A DNA stretch of 64,000 nt from Jacaranda mimosifolia (Eukaryota; Streptophyta; Magnoliopsida; Lamiales; Bignoniaceae): the NCBI GenBank assembly GCA_018894105.1, contig CM032119.1, positions 16,881,246 through 16,945,245 on the forward strand, given 5' to 3'. This document shows positions 53,386 through 64,000 of this stretch, piece after piece. A model generated the notes under the pieces. It did no database searches. It was not told the origin of the DNA and saw only the letters and a list, made by a program, of their open reading frames with translations. Within the stretch, counting starts at the first letter, position 1; every line of letters begins with the position of its first letter. Made by a program: the position numbers and the translations under genes.

Positions 53386-54003
53386 ATGGACTCTATGTAC
53401 TCAAACAAAGTATGGACTTTGGTAGATCCACCAAAGGAAATAGTTCTCGTTGGTTGCAAGTGGATCTATAAGCGAAAGCTTGGAGTAGATGAAGAAGTAG
53501 TGACTTTTAAGGCACAACTAGTGGCAAAGGGTTATACTCAAAGACCCGGTATCGATTTTAAGGAAACCTTTTCACCAGTCACTATGCCTAAGTCCATTCG
53601 GGTTCTACTTGCCATAGCCACATATTCTGACTATGAGATATGGCAAATGGATGTAAAAACCGCTTTCCTCAATGGTGACATTGAAGAAGAAATATATATG
53701 GAGCAACCACAAGGTTTTACATCCAAAGGGAGTGAGCAAAAGGTTTGCAAACTCCAGAGATCTATTTATGGACTCAAACAAGCATATCGAAGTTGGAACA
53801 TACGCTTTAACAAAACAGTCAAATCGTTTGGCTTTATCAAAAATGTGTATGAACAATGTGTGTACAAGAAGGCTAGTGGGAGTTTAGTACAGTTTATTGT
53901 GCTTTATGTCGATGACATCCTTCTCATTGGGAATGAGGTAAGAAAGTTAGAGTGCACTAAAGCATGGTTATCTACACAATTCTCCATGAACAATTTGGGA
54001 TAA
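53386..54003 (+). pseudogene. copia reverse transcriptase region
   Basis: Open for 205 codons. NKVWTLVDPPKEIVLVGCKW, AQLVAKGYTQRPGIDFKETF and IWQMDVKTAFLNGDIEEEIY (first catalytic Asp) are followed by QRSIYGLKQAYRSWNIRFN and LYVDDILLIGNE (YVDD catalytic box), all in the standard copia order. A TAA at 54001 interrupts NNLG-ASYVLGI; the reading then continues in the same frame (LGIHIYRDRSKRMLGLSQTP) for some 60 codons. The catalytic residues are intact, but the polyprotein is broken. Confidence 0.95.
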
Positions 54004-54890
54004 GCATCCTACGTATTGGGAATACATATCTATAGAGATAGGTCTAAGAGGATGTTGGGGCTATCCCAAACGCCATACATTGACAAGATACTAAAGAGGT
54101 TTAGTATGGAAGAATCCAATAAGGGATTCCTTCCCATGGGACATGGCATTCATCTCACAAAGCCTATGGTCCCCCAGACTGAGAAAGAGAAATGAAGGAT
54201 GTCTCACATACCTTATGCCTTCGCTATTGGTAGCATAATGTATATAGTTCAATGTACAAGACCGGATGTGGCACACTCGCTAAGTGTTAGAGTAGGTTCC
54301 AATCAAATCCCGGTGAGAGTCATTGGATAGTGGTGAAAGCAATCCTTAAGTACTTGATGAGGACTAAGGACTTATTTTTAGTATACGGCAATGGAGAATT
54401 GAAACTAGAGGGGTTTTCGGATTCAAGTTTTCAATCGATGTAGATGACCTCAAATCCACTTCTGGATTCATATTTTGCCTCAATGGTGGCACGGTGGGTT
54501 GGAAGAGTTCCAAACAAGACACCACGACTGATTCCACCACTGAAGCAGAATATATTACGGCTTCGAAAGCTACAAAGGAAGGTGTTTAGATAAAAAACTT
54601 CATCCAAAAGTTGAATGTAGTGCCTAGCATAGCTGAGCCAGTTGCTGTCTTCTGTGACAACACCGGGGCAGTAGCACAAGCTAAAGAGCCAACATCTCAT
54701 CAGAAATCTAAGCACATTTTGAGGCGATATCATTTGATCCGGAAGATCATTGATAGACGTGACATCTGAGTGGAGAGAGTTGCCTCAGAAGAGAATATAG
54801 CAGATCCACTAACCAAACCCCTAACGCAAAAGGTCTTTAAAAAACATCTTGAGAAGATGGGTCTCAAGGCCACGGGGCATTGGCTTTAGG
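54004..54890 (+). pseudogene. copia RT end and RNase H region
   Basis: After the stop at 54001 the RT thumb reads YIDKILKRFSMEESNKGFLP and PYAFAIGSIMYIVQCTRPDV. The RNase H follows with several frame changes: LKSTSGFIFCLNGGTVGWKS, SKQDTTTDSTTEAEYITASK and VFCDNTGAVAQAKEPTSHQK. It ends ENIADPLTKPLTQKVFKKHL. A purine-rich PPT-like GGGCAAATGGGAGAT (about 54890-54903) precedes the 3' LTR. Confidence 0.9.
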
Positions 54891-54903
54891 GCAAATGGGA
54901 GAT

Positions 54904-57110
54904 TGTTGGAATAGTGCCCGACAAGCCAATTGGATTGGCCTTGTAAAAACTATTTCCTTGTAAAACAATCTTGATTGAATGATAATTTTTATATGGCCAT
55001 CTTCATCTTATGCTTCATATTACTTCAATTGCATTTAGATGAAGCCTTTAGATCACACATGACTACGGGACTTGGTTTGATGACCATGGAATAAGTCTTA
55101 CACGGTCGTGATCTCAAATCTTTCAAGTCATAGGATCTTACGAGACGGGGCATCTAAGATATGGACAGACTTGCACTAACAATGCAAAAATCCAAAAGTT
55201 GGATATTGCTCCATTCCATGAGCAATCTGTATGAAATACGGGTGCATGTTAGTCGGTGCTTGTTAGAGAACAAGGCACTGAAGACCCTCCGGAAAATCTA
55301 CTAGATAGTTGTAGTGGCAAGTTGGTAGTGGTTAATTCTCCCACTTACGCTAGTGCATATTATTAGTCCTCTGACTTGAGGATCCATGGTAACCTTGTGT
55401 CCGATCCTCATGCTTTGACTCTTTCTTGACCACTTACAGGGTCTTTTGGGTTGAGGTTGGGTATGAGCTACTTGGCATGGAGGTTTGTGAGATTCAAGAT
55501 GGAATCCGACTCCTCGCTTTTGTAAAGGGCGAGTGCATCTCCTATGTATTCTATAATGATTGATTTCAAGAAATCCTTGCGTAAGTTGGTGTGACAATTT
55601 GGAAAAGGAGTTTTCCAAAGGTGAGGTCACACAAGAGAATCGAACATTGAGAATAGAGACATAGTATTGAGGCTATTAGGGAGCCGACAAATATCTTGCC
55701 CTAGGCCTCTTTCAGGAGATAGGAGACGGGAGGACCGTATTTGCATGGTACGCATAGAGCTATGATGGTTCTCCCAAATATTCATTTCCGCCAATTAGTT
55801 GGGCTCCATGGGCTTGAGGTTGGACATCGACCATGGAGATTGGGTACTCTTCAATTAATGAGATTAATTGAATTGAGTTGATTAGTTTAAAAAGAGTTTT
55901 AAACTAAAGTGAATATGAGATATTCAAAAGTTACAAAGAGTTGTGAGCCCATGTCTAATGAATGGTAGAATCTATTGGGTCACACACAAAAGCCAAATAG
56001 CTTCCAAAATTGGTAGAGCAATTTTCCAAGTGTTGGAAAAATCACCCTTGGGTGACTGATTTTCAAAGGTCCAATCCGACAGTCAAATTTGGTTTGATTA
56101 ATTTAAGTGTTAGATTAATCAAATAATTTAAGAGTTAAATTAGACCAATAATTAAGGAGTTAATTATTTGGTACCACGGTTGACCATCAATTGGACAAGT
56201 TAACTGAAAGAGTTAAGTTGACTAACTTAAACTTAAGAGTTAAGCTTGTTTGATTTAAGAGTTAAATCAAAGGTTAATTAATTGAATTAAAGTGTTTAAT
56301 TTAATTAATGGAAAGAATACCTTTTGGAGGGAAAATTTAAATGAAGTGTTCATTTAAATTAGCATCTTAATTAATTTGGAATCAGATTCCAAATGAAATT
56401 GAAATGCACTTGAAATTCAAGTAAGACTTGAATTTGAATTTTGCCAACTTAGCATGCCACTTGGGCTGTCATTTTGAGGAAGGTGCGATGCCGACTAGCA
56501 TCACACCTTCCACCCTCTATATATAGATATAGAGAGCATGCAAAATTCGAAAATAAGCTGCTGAAAAGTTTGAGAATTAGATTTTTGCATTCCCTCCAAA
56601 ATCTCTCTCTCCATGCATTGAATCATTAGTTGAAGCTTTGCATTCCTTCTTCTTCCCAACCTGAAAATTGGCCTCATCTACCTCATTTTCTCCTCTCTAA
56701 CTCTAGATTCTAGTGAGAGGAAATTAGAAGATTGTTTGGTGTGTGGATCGTTTCAATAGATGCAAGGAGATTGACTTGCTCAATTTTGGAGATCCACCTG
56801 CAGTAACTTCCGGTTGGCGATTGTTCTGGAGCGATCCAAAAGGCTTTTTGGCTCCAATTTTTCACAGTAGCTTCCCTTGTGTGTGGAGGTGTTCTAGATT
56901 TAATTTCATGAATTTTGGAGCAGTTTAGCCTAGAAAATTGTTGTCATCCTTCTACTATGCCAGATCCAGACAGTTTCTGAACTACAAGTGGTAATTCTTC
57001 ATCCTAATCCAGATCTATAGCATGTCTAGATCCTTGGGTGCTCGAGTAGCTTAGTTTCTTTCATGCTTATGAATGTTGATTTATGGATCCTAATGCTACT
57101 CTAGCCTTCA
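54904..57110 (+). mobile_element. Ty1/copia 3' LTR
   Basis: 2,207 bp, TGTTGGAATAGTGCCCGACA to CTCTAGCCTTCA, followed by the TSD ATATC (57111-57115). Relative to the 5' LTR it has many scattered substitutions, an insertion GATTGTTCTGGA near 56818 and a deletion near 56990, so the element is not a recent insertion. Confidence 0.95.
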
Positions 57111-57115
57111 ATATC

Positions 57116-57330
57116 CACCCATTTGACCCAAAATATTCCCGCTTTGACCCGCAAAACTTTCCAAATGTTGGTCAATCAAGTCTTCTCAAATTGCGATTCG
57201 ACCCCAAAACTTCCAATTTCCATGCAAATAAGTCCTTCTTATTTATTTTTCGAGCCCTAAAATTTAACCAACCAATATCTTGATTTCTAGATCCTTACTT
57301 TCCAAAATACCAAATTTTAGGGGTGTTACA
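57116..57330 (-). mobile_element. Gypsy LTR, second part of split distal LTR
   Basis: Begins CACCCATTTGACCCAAAATA directly after the copia TSD and ends GGGGTGTTACA. It is followed by TTTTG (57331-57335), the duplicate of 41822-41826. This is the outer end of the gypsy element. The full gypsy span is 41827-57330 including the nested copia. Confidence 0.95.
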
Positions 57331-57597
57331 TTTTGTCATTTGATTTTTATTTTATTTAAATTATTATAAATTTAGCTTCCTTTTACTCATTTTTTTTAAT
57401 CAAGTTATTAATTTATTGTTAAATTGTGTAATTTATTTTTCAATTTGCTTTTTTTTTTTTGCTCATCTAAGTTTAAAGTTTTATGTGATGAGATATTTTT
57501 TTTGTTTTAATATTTTTAAAATTTATTTCACTTTTTTAATATTTATAATTTTAGAAGTATGTTATTTAATTTTGTTTTATATTCATATATTTTTAAT
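57331..57597. repeat. Helitron-like repeat, continuation of left copy
   Basis: Continues exactly where 41826 stopped (TTTTGTCATTTGATTTTTATTTTATTTAAATTATTAT), matching 63114-63185 of the right copy for about 70 bp before diverging. Interrupted at 57598 by the solo LTR. Confidence 0.7.
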
Positions 57598-60500
57598 TGT
57601 AGCACCCTACCCGAGATAGTCCACAAGTCGGGATGCCACTTAGTTCAATCCTATAGCATGCAAACATCATATCCAATAGGCCCATAAAATTTGAACAACA
57701 TCCATAGAAAACAAAATAATCCAATCTTAAAGCAGCACTATCGAGGGACCTTATTACATGCCATGCTCCTACAGTATCCCAAAAATCTCAGTTAAGCCAT
57801 AATTAAATACATGCTCAAAATGTCATCCCATGAAATACAATATATACATGCCACAAATCTTATGTTCAAACTTGACATATCGCAATATCTCTAAATCAAA
57901 GCTTAGCCACCAGGTGGACCTATGAGTACATATATCCATAAACACTTTTACAAACAGTCCCATTGGGCTAAGTTATAAGCCCTTCTTCCATTCTTGTACC
58001 TGTCTTGGAAGTAAGTAAAAGAATAATAACAAGGTAAGTCCGAAGTACTTAGTGAGGGAAGGAAAATGACAGGATTGAAAGGAAAACTATTGGGATACAA
58101 CAGTTAATGAAAAATTCAGTAACAAGTAAGAGCTTTTAATATGAATCAATAGTGTACGTGGCACACATGATATTGAATTTAACAAGCTATTGGTCATTCC
58201 GACCTTATTACTCTCAGATCAACATATAACCGCTAATACCAGTACGGTATAGCATAAACAAGATTTTCTTATCGCTTTATTGGTCGAGCACTTAGCTCGG
58301 CATGTAACAACTTGTTTTTATGGCATGGTTGACCACATGCTGGATCCTACCACTCATAGTTTGCTACCTCCAGCTCCCTGTTGAGTCAGGATCCTAAGTG
58401 GGTACTAGCTAGGAGATCTATCAACGTCGGTCCGTTTCACCCGGCCATCTTCTTGGACCTAGCCCCAGGCCCAACTTCCCGTGGCATCCCTCCGAGTTGA
58501 ACTTCCTAAGGGCGTCCCTGTGGGTTGAATTGATAGAATGCCAACAGATAAGAATTTAACTTTTAATCAATCAATCATGAATATAATAAGGTACGTGTCT
58601 GGAACAATAATGTATATATTGCACTAGCCAGCAAGGCCATTCTGTAATAATAATCCAAGCATTTCACTAGGATTGGCACTCAGCTAATACAATCAATAAT
58701 CAATTATGCCGTCAAGGCCAAATAATCAATATACATGATAGATTTAAGAATGCCAGCAAGGCCAAATAAAGATGTACAAAAAAGCATATGTGCCGGAAAG
58801 GCAATAAATAATGATACAGATCAATACAGATAACAAGATAATAACAAGTGCTGATCAGGAACAAGTACAATAACATATAACAATCAGAAGTTCTAGGCAT
58901 CAGAACAATCAAGTACGAACTCATAGCAGAGTACAACAAGAAATAACCCTCACAGGGGTACACATGTCAATTAATGGATAACGAGCGAATTCACAAGCAA
59001 GTACGATTTCAATAACAAGAACAAGTACGGTACACAATCATATTGAACCCTCATAGGGTCATTTCACAAGAACATATAGGTATAATCGAGGCCAAAATGG
59101 CAGACCCTCACAGGGTTATGAAATGAATATAAGATAAAGTATACAAAATAAGTACCAAAGCGGTGGACCTTCATCTCAAAAGCCTCCGCAATGCTATTAC
59201 AACCTATTGCTCCACAGTTTCTTGCCCCTTATCACCTAACCAAAAGAGTAATTTACTTATCAAAACCCACATTCGACCTAAATAACCTCCAATAATTAAA
59301 ATCATACTATTAATTGTCTAAAATCAGTAACTACCCAATTAATTCGGAATAAGAATTCATCCGGAATTATCGTTAAGAAGTACTCTTAATAATGCCGCTA
59401 ATTTATTATCAGTTATAGGGTTCTTAGCGATATGAGCAATAGATATAATCAATTTCTTAATTACTTAATTAACCTCATATCAGTGTCCCAAATCATCAAT
59501 AATAGGCCAGTTAGCTCAATAACCTAATTATTGTCATTTGGGTCTCAAATCCATAAATTTAGGATTTAATTGCTTAATTAACTCAAAAATTATCATATAA
59601 CATGACATATCCGGATCCACTAAACTATATAATCATCCATGCATAACATATGTCTTACTTCCTAGAGCATAATCTTCCATATAGCTATATATACATATAT
59701 CATAATACAAGATCTTAAGAATAGCAAAATGGTACAAGATCTTTAATCCCCAAACTTCAACTTTTACCTAATATCTCTCAACTGAAACCTCGAAACCTCA
59801 AACTGAGAGCACTACCATGATCGTCGTGTCAAGGAGATTTTTCTGCCTCAACACTACCACTGCGCTGCTACCGCCGTCCATCGTCGCCGGAAAAGGCTAA
59901 CACAACTACCAAAAGATGCGCCTCTGCTCAACTAACCAAATTCCCAACTCAATTTCACCATTCTCTGCCGAATTGAGGTCCAATTGTAGCTTCGAAGTAA
60001 CAACGCCACTGCACATCGTATTTATTTTCTTCAATTCTGTTGCCGGCATCGAGCTGAACTTAAACCTAAGGCTACCATGATGTTCACTAAGCTAAGTACT
60101 ACTAAAAACACCACCCAAAACTCAACTTCCGTCACTAGTGAAGTCGCACCACCTACTTCGTTGTGACCATGGCATTGGTCTCAATTTTTCGATGGCCTAC
60201 CTGTTATCTCAGGCTGCATGCTACTCTGGTAAGTTCCTAATGGGGTAGGGAGTGATTTGGCTGGGTTGGTTTGGGAGTTCTCGCCATCGCTGAAAGAATC
60301 ACCAGAGGAGGAAATGAGGGGTGAGTGGGTGAGAATGAGAAGAAAATGTAGGGGAAATTGTATTTAAAGGGAATTTTCAGAAATCTGAAATTGGCCCCCA
60401 GAATTTTTACCTTTGTTTTAATTAAGTACTTGAAAGTTTGGTGATTCTTCAATCGAGTCCCACAAATATTTGAGTGCCTTAGTTTCACCTAGTTGACCAG

Positions 60501-60699
60501 AAGAAATCCTACTTTGACCCACAAATTTTTAAAGATTGCTCAATCAAGTTTATGCAAATTGCAATCGACCCTAAAACATTTAAAATTCTTACAATCAAGT
60601 CCTTTTTATTTATTTTTCGAGTCCTAAAATTCCGACCAACCCATACCTTGATTTTTAAATCCTTACTTTTCAAAAATATTGAATTTTAGGGTTGTTACA
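57598..60699 (-). mobile_element. Solo gypsy-type LTR, 3.1 kb
   Basis: Starts TGTAGCACCCTACCCGAGATAG and ends TTTTAGGGTTGTTACA, the same ends as the neighbouring gypsy LTRs. The whole length is a diverged relative: the ACCTAACCAAAAGAGTAATTTACT word at 59235, the GC-rich part at 59850-60200, and the TTTATTTTTCGAG-CCTAAAAT tail are all shared. No internal region is present. Flanks TTAAT (57593-57597) and GTAAT (60700-60704) match 4/5, fitting a decayed TSD. It is probably the product of LTR-LTR recombination. Confidence 0.8.
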
Positions 60700-61865
60700 G
60701 TAATTATGTATGTATAAATATGTATAATTTGAACTCTTTTTAAAACATTTATATACTACATCAATATATATTTTTAGATCATTTTTTATATGTTTAAAAA
60801 CATTATGAAATGGTTATTTCAATAGAAAATACACCTATTAACGTTTTAAGTTTATAATTCTAGACGTTATTTAGTCTATCAAAAATGTGTATATATAATT
60901 TTATTTTTAAAATTTTGATTATTTGAACGGTCAACAACTTTTTTTTGTTATTCACCTTTTTTCTACTATTTGTGAAATATAATATGAAGATCCAGTTACA
61001 TTCATACAAAAAAATTGAGAATGAACATAATAATTTATTTTACATTCTAATTCCATCCCCATATCCTATCACTAATTCCTATTTAAAATTAAGTTTGAGC
61101 TTATAGTTATATTATCAATTTACTATGATTTTAACTTTTCATTACTAATATCAAACTTTTTTTCTTCACTTAATAATTCAATGACCAAGCTATGAGTTAA
61201 ATTAAAAGGTTTCTATAAACTTATATACTAATATTGATCTTAACTTTGTAATTATTTTATACATTTATTTGAATTTTTAATTTTTAATTTTTATCTTTAC
61301 TATCATAGTTTTGTCTTGACTTAATTGATTTTTAATTAAAAACTAAAATTAAATAAAAAATTTCTAATCCTCGGCGACTAATATGTTATTTAATTCTTTA
61401 TATTTTAAGTTTTAACTTAATATTTACTTATCCTCTTTTAAGTCTAAAATAATCTTAAAGTATTATAATTTTAAATTTTTTCAAATAACTTTCAAGCCAT
61501 CAATCTTGTTTTCTATATCATTCTCATATATTTTTATTTTTTAATGCAACTATATGTTAGCTTTCGATCGCATAATATTTTCTTTTTTTTTTAATAAAGT
61601 ACATAATCATATTCATATATTTTTAATTTTGGATGTTTTAAATTGTTTTTTAACTTTTAGCTGAATAATTTTGAAATTTATTTTTTATGACATAATGTAT
61701 ATGAGAGATATCTTTATATTATGCAAGCTTTTAAATACTAAATTTTAAAACTTTAAATATAATTTTACTAATTCCTTGATATTTTTGCGATATTTTCATT
61801 TTTATATTTTTATTTTAGTTATATTTATAATTCAATAATTATATTAATATATAGTAATTTAAAAA
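60700..61865. other. AT-rich, no gene
   Basis: Continuation of the AT-rich host repeat or Helitron interior to the right of the solo LTR. No ORFs of note. Confidence 0.5.
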
Positions 61866-61869
61866 GTTA

Positions 61870-61892
61870 GTGCATAGCACGGCAATAATGCT
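61870..61892. other. Helitron-like 3' hairpin
   Basis: GTGCATAGCAC (4-bp stem, ATA loop) followed by GGCAATAATGCTA resembles the hairpin plus short tail found at plant Helitron 3' ends. The canonical CTRR end is not perfect. The next repeat unit begins immediately after it. Confidence 0.4.
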
Positions 61893-63187
61893 ATTACTAT
61901 TATATATCACAATAGTATGTGACCCATAATTATGAAATTTTGATTCTAAATGTGCAATTTTGCCAAATGGCAAATTCATTGAATTTTGAGTATTTTAATT
62001 CAATCAAAAGATTTTTATTAGTTGTTGACTATTATCTCTAAATGATGTGATTATATCTTATCTCTAATTTTCTTTCATTTGAAATTCAAAATATATCTAT
62101 CTATCTATACTATTATATAGAGCACAATAGTGTAGGATCCATAATTATGAAATTTTGATTCTAATTGTGCAATTTTGGCCAAATGGCAAATCCTTAGAAT
62201 TTTGAGCATTTTAATTCATTTAAAAAAATTTCATCATTTGTTTATTGTTATCTCTAACCAATACAATTGTATCTTATATCTAATTTTATTTCATTCAAAA
62301 TTTAAAATATATCTATCTAACTATACTATTATATATAGCACAATGATGTAGAACCCATAATTGTGCAATTTTGACCAAATTTTGAGTTTTTTTAATTAAA
62401 TTCAAATTTTAATTTTTATTTATTAAATTTGATATTATTTATTCCTTTTAAAGATATCTGATTTTTTGAAATCATTTCTTGATTAGAATAATATTCTTTG
62501 TTTATCTCTAATATAAACAAATAATTGCATCTTATCTACAAAATTTTTTCATCTCTACTTTCAATATGTAGAATATTTCTTAATCATTTGAACTTTATAG
62601 TTTCATAAGTATTTCGTGATTTTCTCTTCTATTTAATAACTAATTTATATATATACCACTATATATAAAGTCTTTCAAAAGTCATTTTATTATATTATCA
62701 GGTTTTAGCATTTTATTTCACTCTATCCTTTGTGTCCTCTTTATTTTCTAGCATTTTTTTCCTATATCTCTTTGTGTGCATCGTTAGTTCATTATTCAAA
62801 GTATTTATTGTTTATTTGATTTTACTGTTCACTTTTTTGTTTTTCTTTTCTTTTCTTTTTTGTTTTATTTTAGGTATATCACATGATCGAAGAGATTTTT
62901 TGAATTTTAATGCTATAATTTTATTTTCAACCTAAATAAAGTCTATCATTTAGCTTTTATTACTATTAAATTTGGAAATTTCTATATCCTTTTTGTTTAC
63001 TACTTAGTTTATGTTATCAATTTATTTATTATGAGATTTATTAATTGCGCTTAATATTTTTAATTTAATTTAATTTTTATTACTTACATTTTTCTCCTTA
63101 ATTATTGATAAATTTTGTCATCTAATTTTTATTTTATTTAAATTATTATCCATTTAGCATCCTTTTACTCATTTTTTAATCAAGTTA
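61893..63187. repeat. Helitron-like AT-rich repeat, right copies in tandem
   Basis: Unit starts with CTAT-(A/T)CTATTATATA at 61891, 62105, 62321 and 63189. Most are followed by AGCACAAT-like and (A/C)CCATAATT(A/G)TG words. The segment 62100-63118 is collinear with 40829-41826 and then with 57331 onward, providing the uninterrupted version of the site into which the gypsy element inserted. Confidence 0.65.
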
Positions 63188-64000
63188 TCTATGCTATTAT
63201 ATATAGCACTGTTTTGTACTTGTCTAATTGTGTAATTTTGATTCTAATTGTGCAATTTTGTCCACATGTCAAATTCTTAAAATGTTGATTTTTTTTTAAT
63301 TCAATTGAAAATTTTTCATTGGTTGTTAATTATTATCTCTAATCGATATGATTGTAGCTTATCTCTAATTTTCTTTCATCCAAAAATCAAAATATATTTA
63401 ATAATATTTCATAATCTTTATTAAAGAGCTAGAAGTTTGAGAAATGAATAATTATAAATTAACTGGTATGTAAGAGCTCAATTTATCAAAATCTTTAAAA
63501 TCTAATTATTTTTACAATAATATTTTTTAGATATGTAAAATATTTTCAGATAAAACTATATATATAATATAACAAATAATTTAATCTAAAGAATATTTCA
63601 AATATAAAATGTTACTTCCTACAACAACTATAAACTCTGAACTTTATTTTTATATTATTAATTTAAATCATTTCAGGCTTTTAGCAATATAATGGAGGAC
63701 TTATTTTCAATTATTTGAAAAACGTTCTTTATATGGGACATTTATAGTTGATATAATTGAAAATTTTCAAAAACTTGATAAATGACTGCTTAAATAAAAA
63801 ATAATATCAAATTTTATATTTTTAATATATTTAATTAAATAATTTTATAATTATATTGCCTACTTTATTTTAATATTTTTTCTTCTAATAATTCATAAAA
63901 ATATATTTTTACATGCATTAAATGTTATATCAACAAAGTTTGACTGAAAGTAAGTATCCATTTAATTATTTACACATAGTTATATATATTTATAAAAAAA
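63188..64000. repeat. Start of a further repeat copy, then AT-rich DNA
   Basis: Begins ATCTATGCTATTATATATAGC at about 63186, then diverges from the other units. The remainder to the window end is AT-rich with no recognisable gene. Confidence 0.45.

Larger units (their letters stand above)
46829..57110 (+). mobile_element. Complete but defective Ty1/copia retrotransposon
   Basis: 10,282 bp: LTR, PBS, leader, gag, PR, IN, RT, RH, PPT, LTR. The IN-before-RT order defines Ty1/copia. The 5-bp TSD ATATC is exact on both sides. The element splits a gypsy LTR; joining the flanks recreates the sequence seen uninterrupted at about 44455-44485. All genes carry stops or shifts. The lineage within copia is not assigned. 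Confidence 0.95.

Overview
The window is nuclear DNA of a flowering plant, most likely a eudicot. It is AT-rich, its genes have GT-AG introns, and it carries plant MULE, PIF/Harbinger, hAT-like, Ty3/gypsy, Ty1/copia and Helitron-type elements. One host gene is clearly intact: a 14-exon casein kinase 1-like (CKL) gene on the minus strand at 32.4-39.2 kb. Nearly everything else is transposon or transposon relic. I could not fix the species.

Layout. 1-3.44 kb: right part of a decayed MULE with an antisense GRF zinc-finger gene near its 3' end. 5.15-7.08 kb: non-autonomous MULE with long terminal inverted repeats (TIRs), a near-perfect 9-bp target-site duplication (TSD) and an internal GC island. 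7.3-12.38 kb: second MULE, again with an antisense GRF gene. 13.1-13.97 kb: GC-rich hairpins. 15.18-15.52 kb: Tourist-like MITE. 15.88-16.61 kb: C2H2 zinc-finger pseudogene. 20.0-20.65 kb: trinucleotide tract plus three 180-bp tandem units. 20.8-25.4 kb: minus-strand PIF/Harbinger-type cluster holding Myb/SANT-like reading frames, a nuclease whose catalytic core is deleted, and an intact GRF zinc-finger/transmembrane ORF. 26.0-26.9 kb: AT-rich duplicated block. 27-31 kb: unassigned, with one possible exon. 31.15-31.93 kb: hAT-like element.

40.8-63.2 kb is a three-layer nest. A Helitron-like AT-rich repeat, with a paralogous uninterrupted copy at 62.1-63.2 kb, was entered by a minus-strand Ty3/gypsy element (TSD TTTTG). 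The gypsy element lost most of its interior, and its distal LTR was then split by a 10.3-kb Ty1/copia element (TSD ATATC). A 3.1-kb solo LTR related to the gypsy LTR lies just to the right.

The most interesting recurring signal is that all three DNA-transposon clusters in the first 25 kb carry a small minus-strand GRF-type zinc-finger gene; at least two of these end in a hydrophobic, membrane-anchor-like segment. In both MULEs the gene is antisense to the transposase. The copy in the Harbinger cluster is fully open although its neighbours are riddled with stops.
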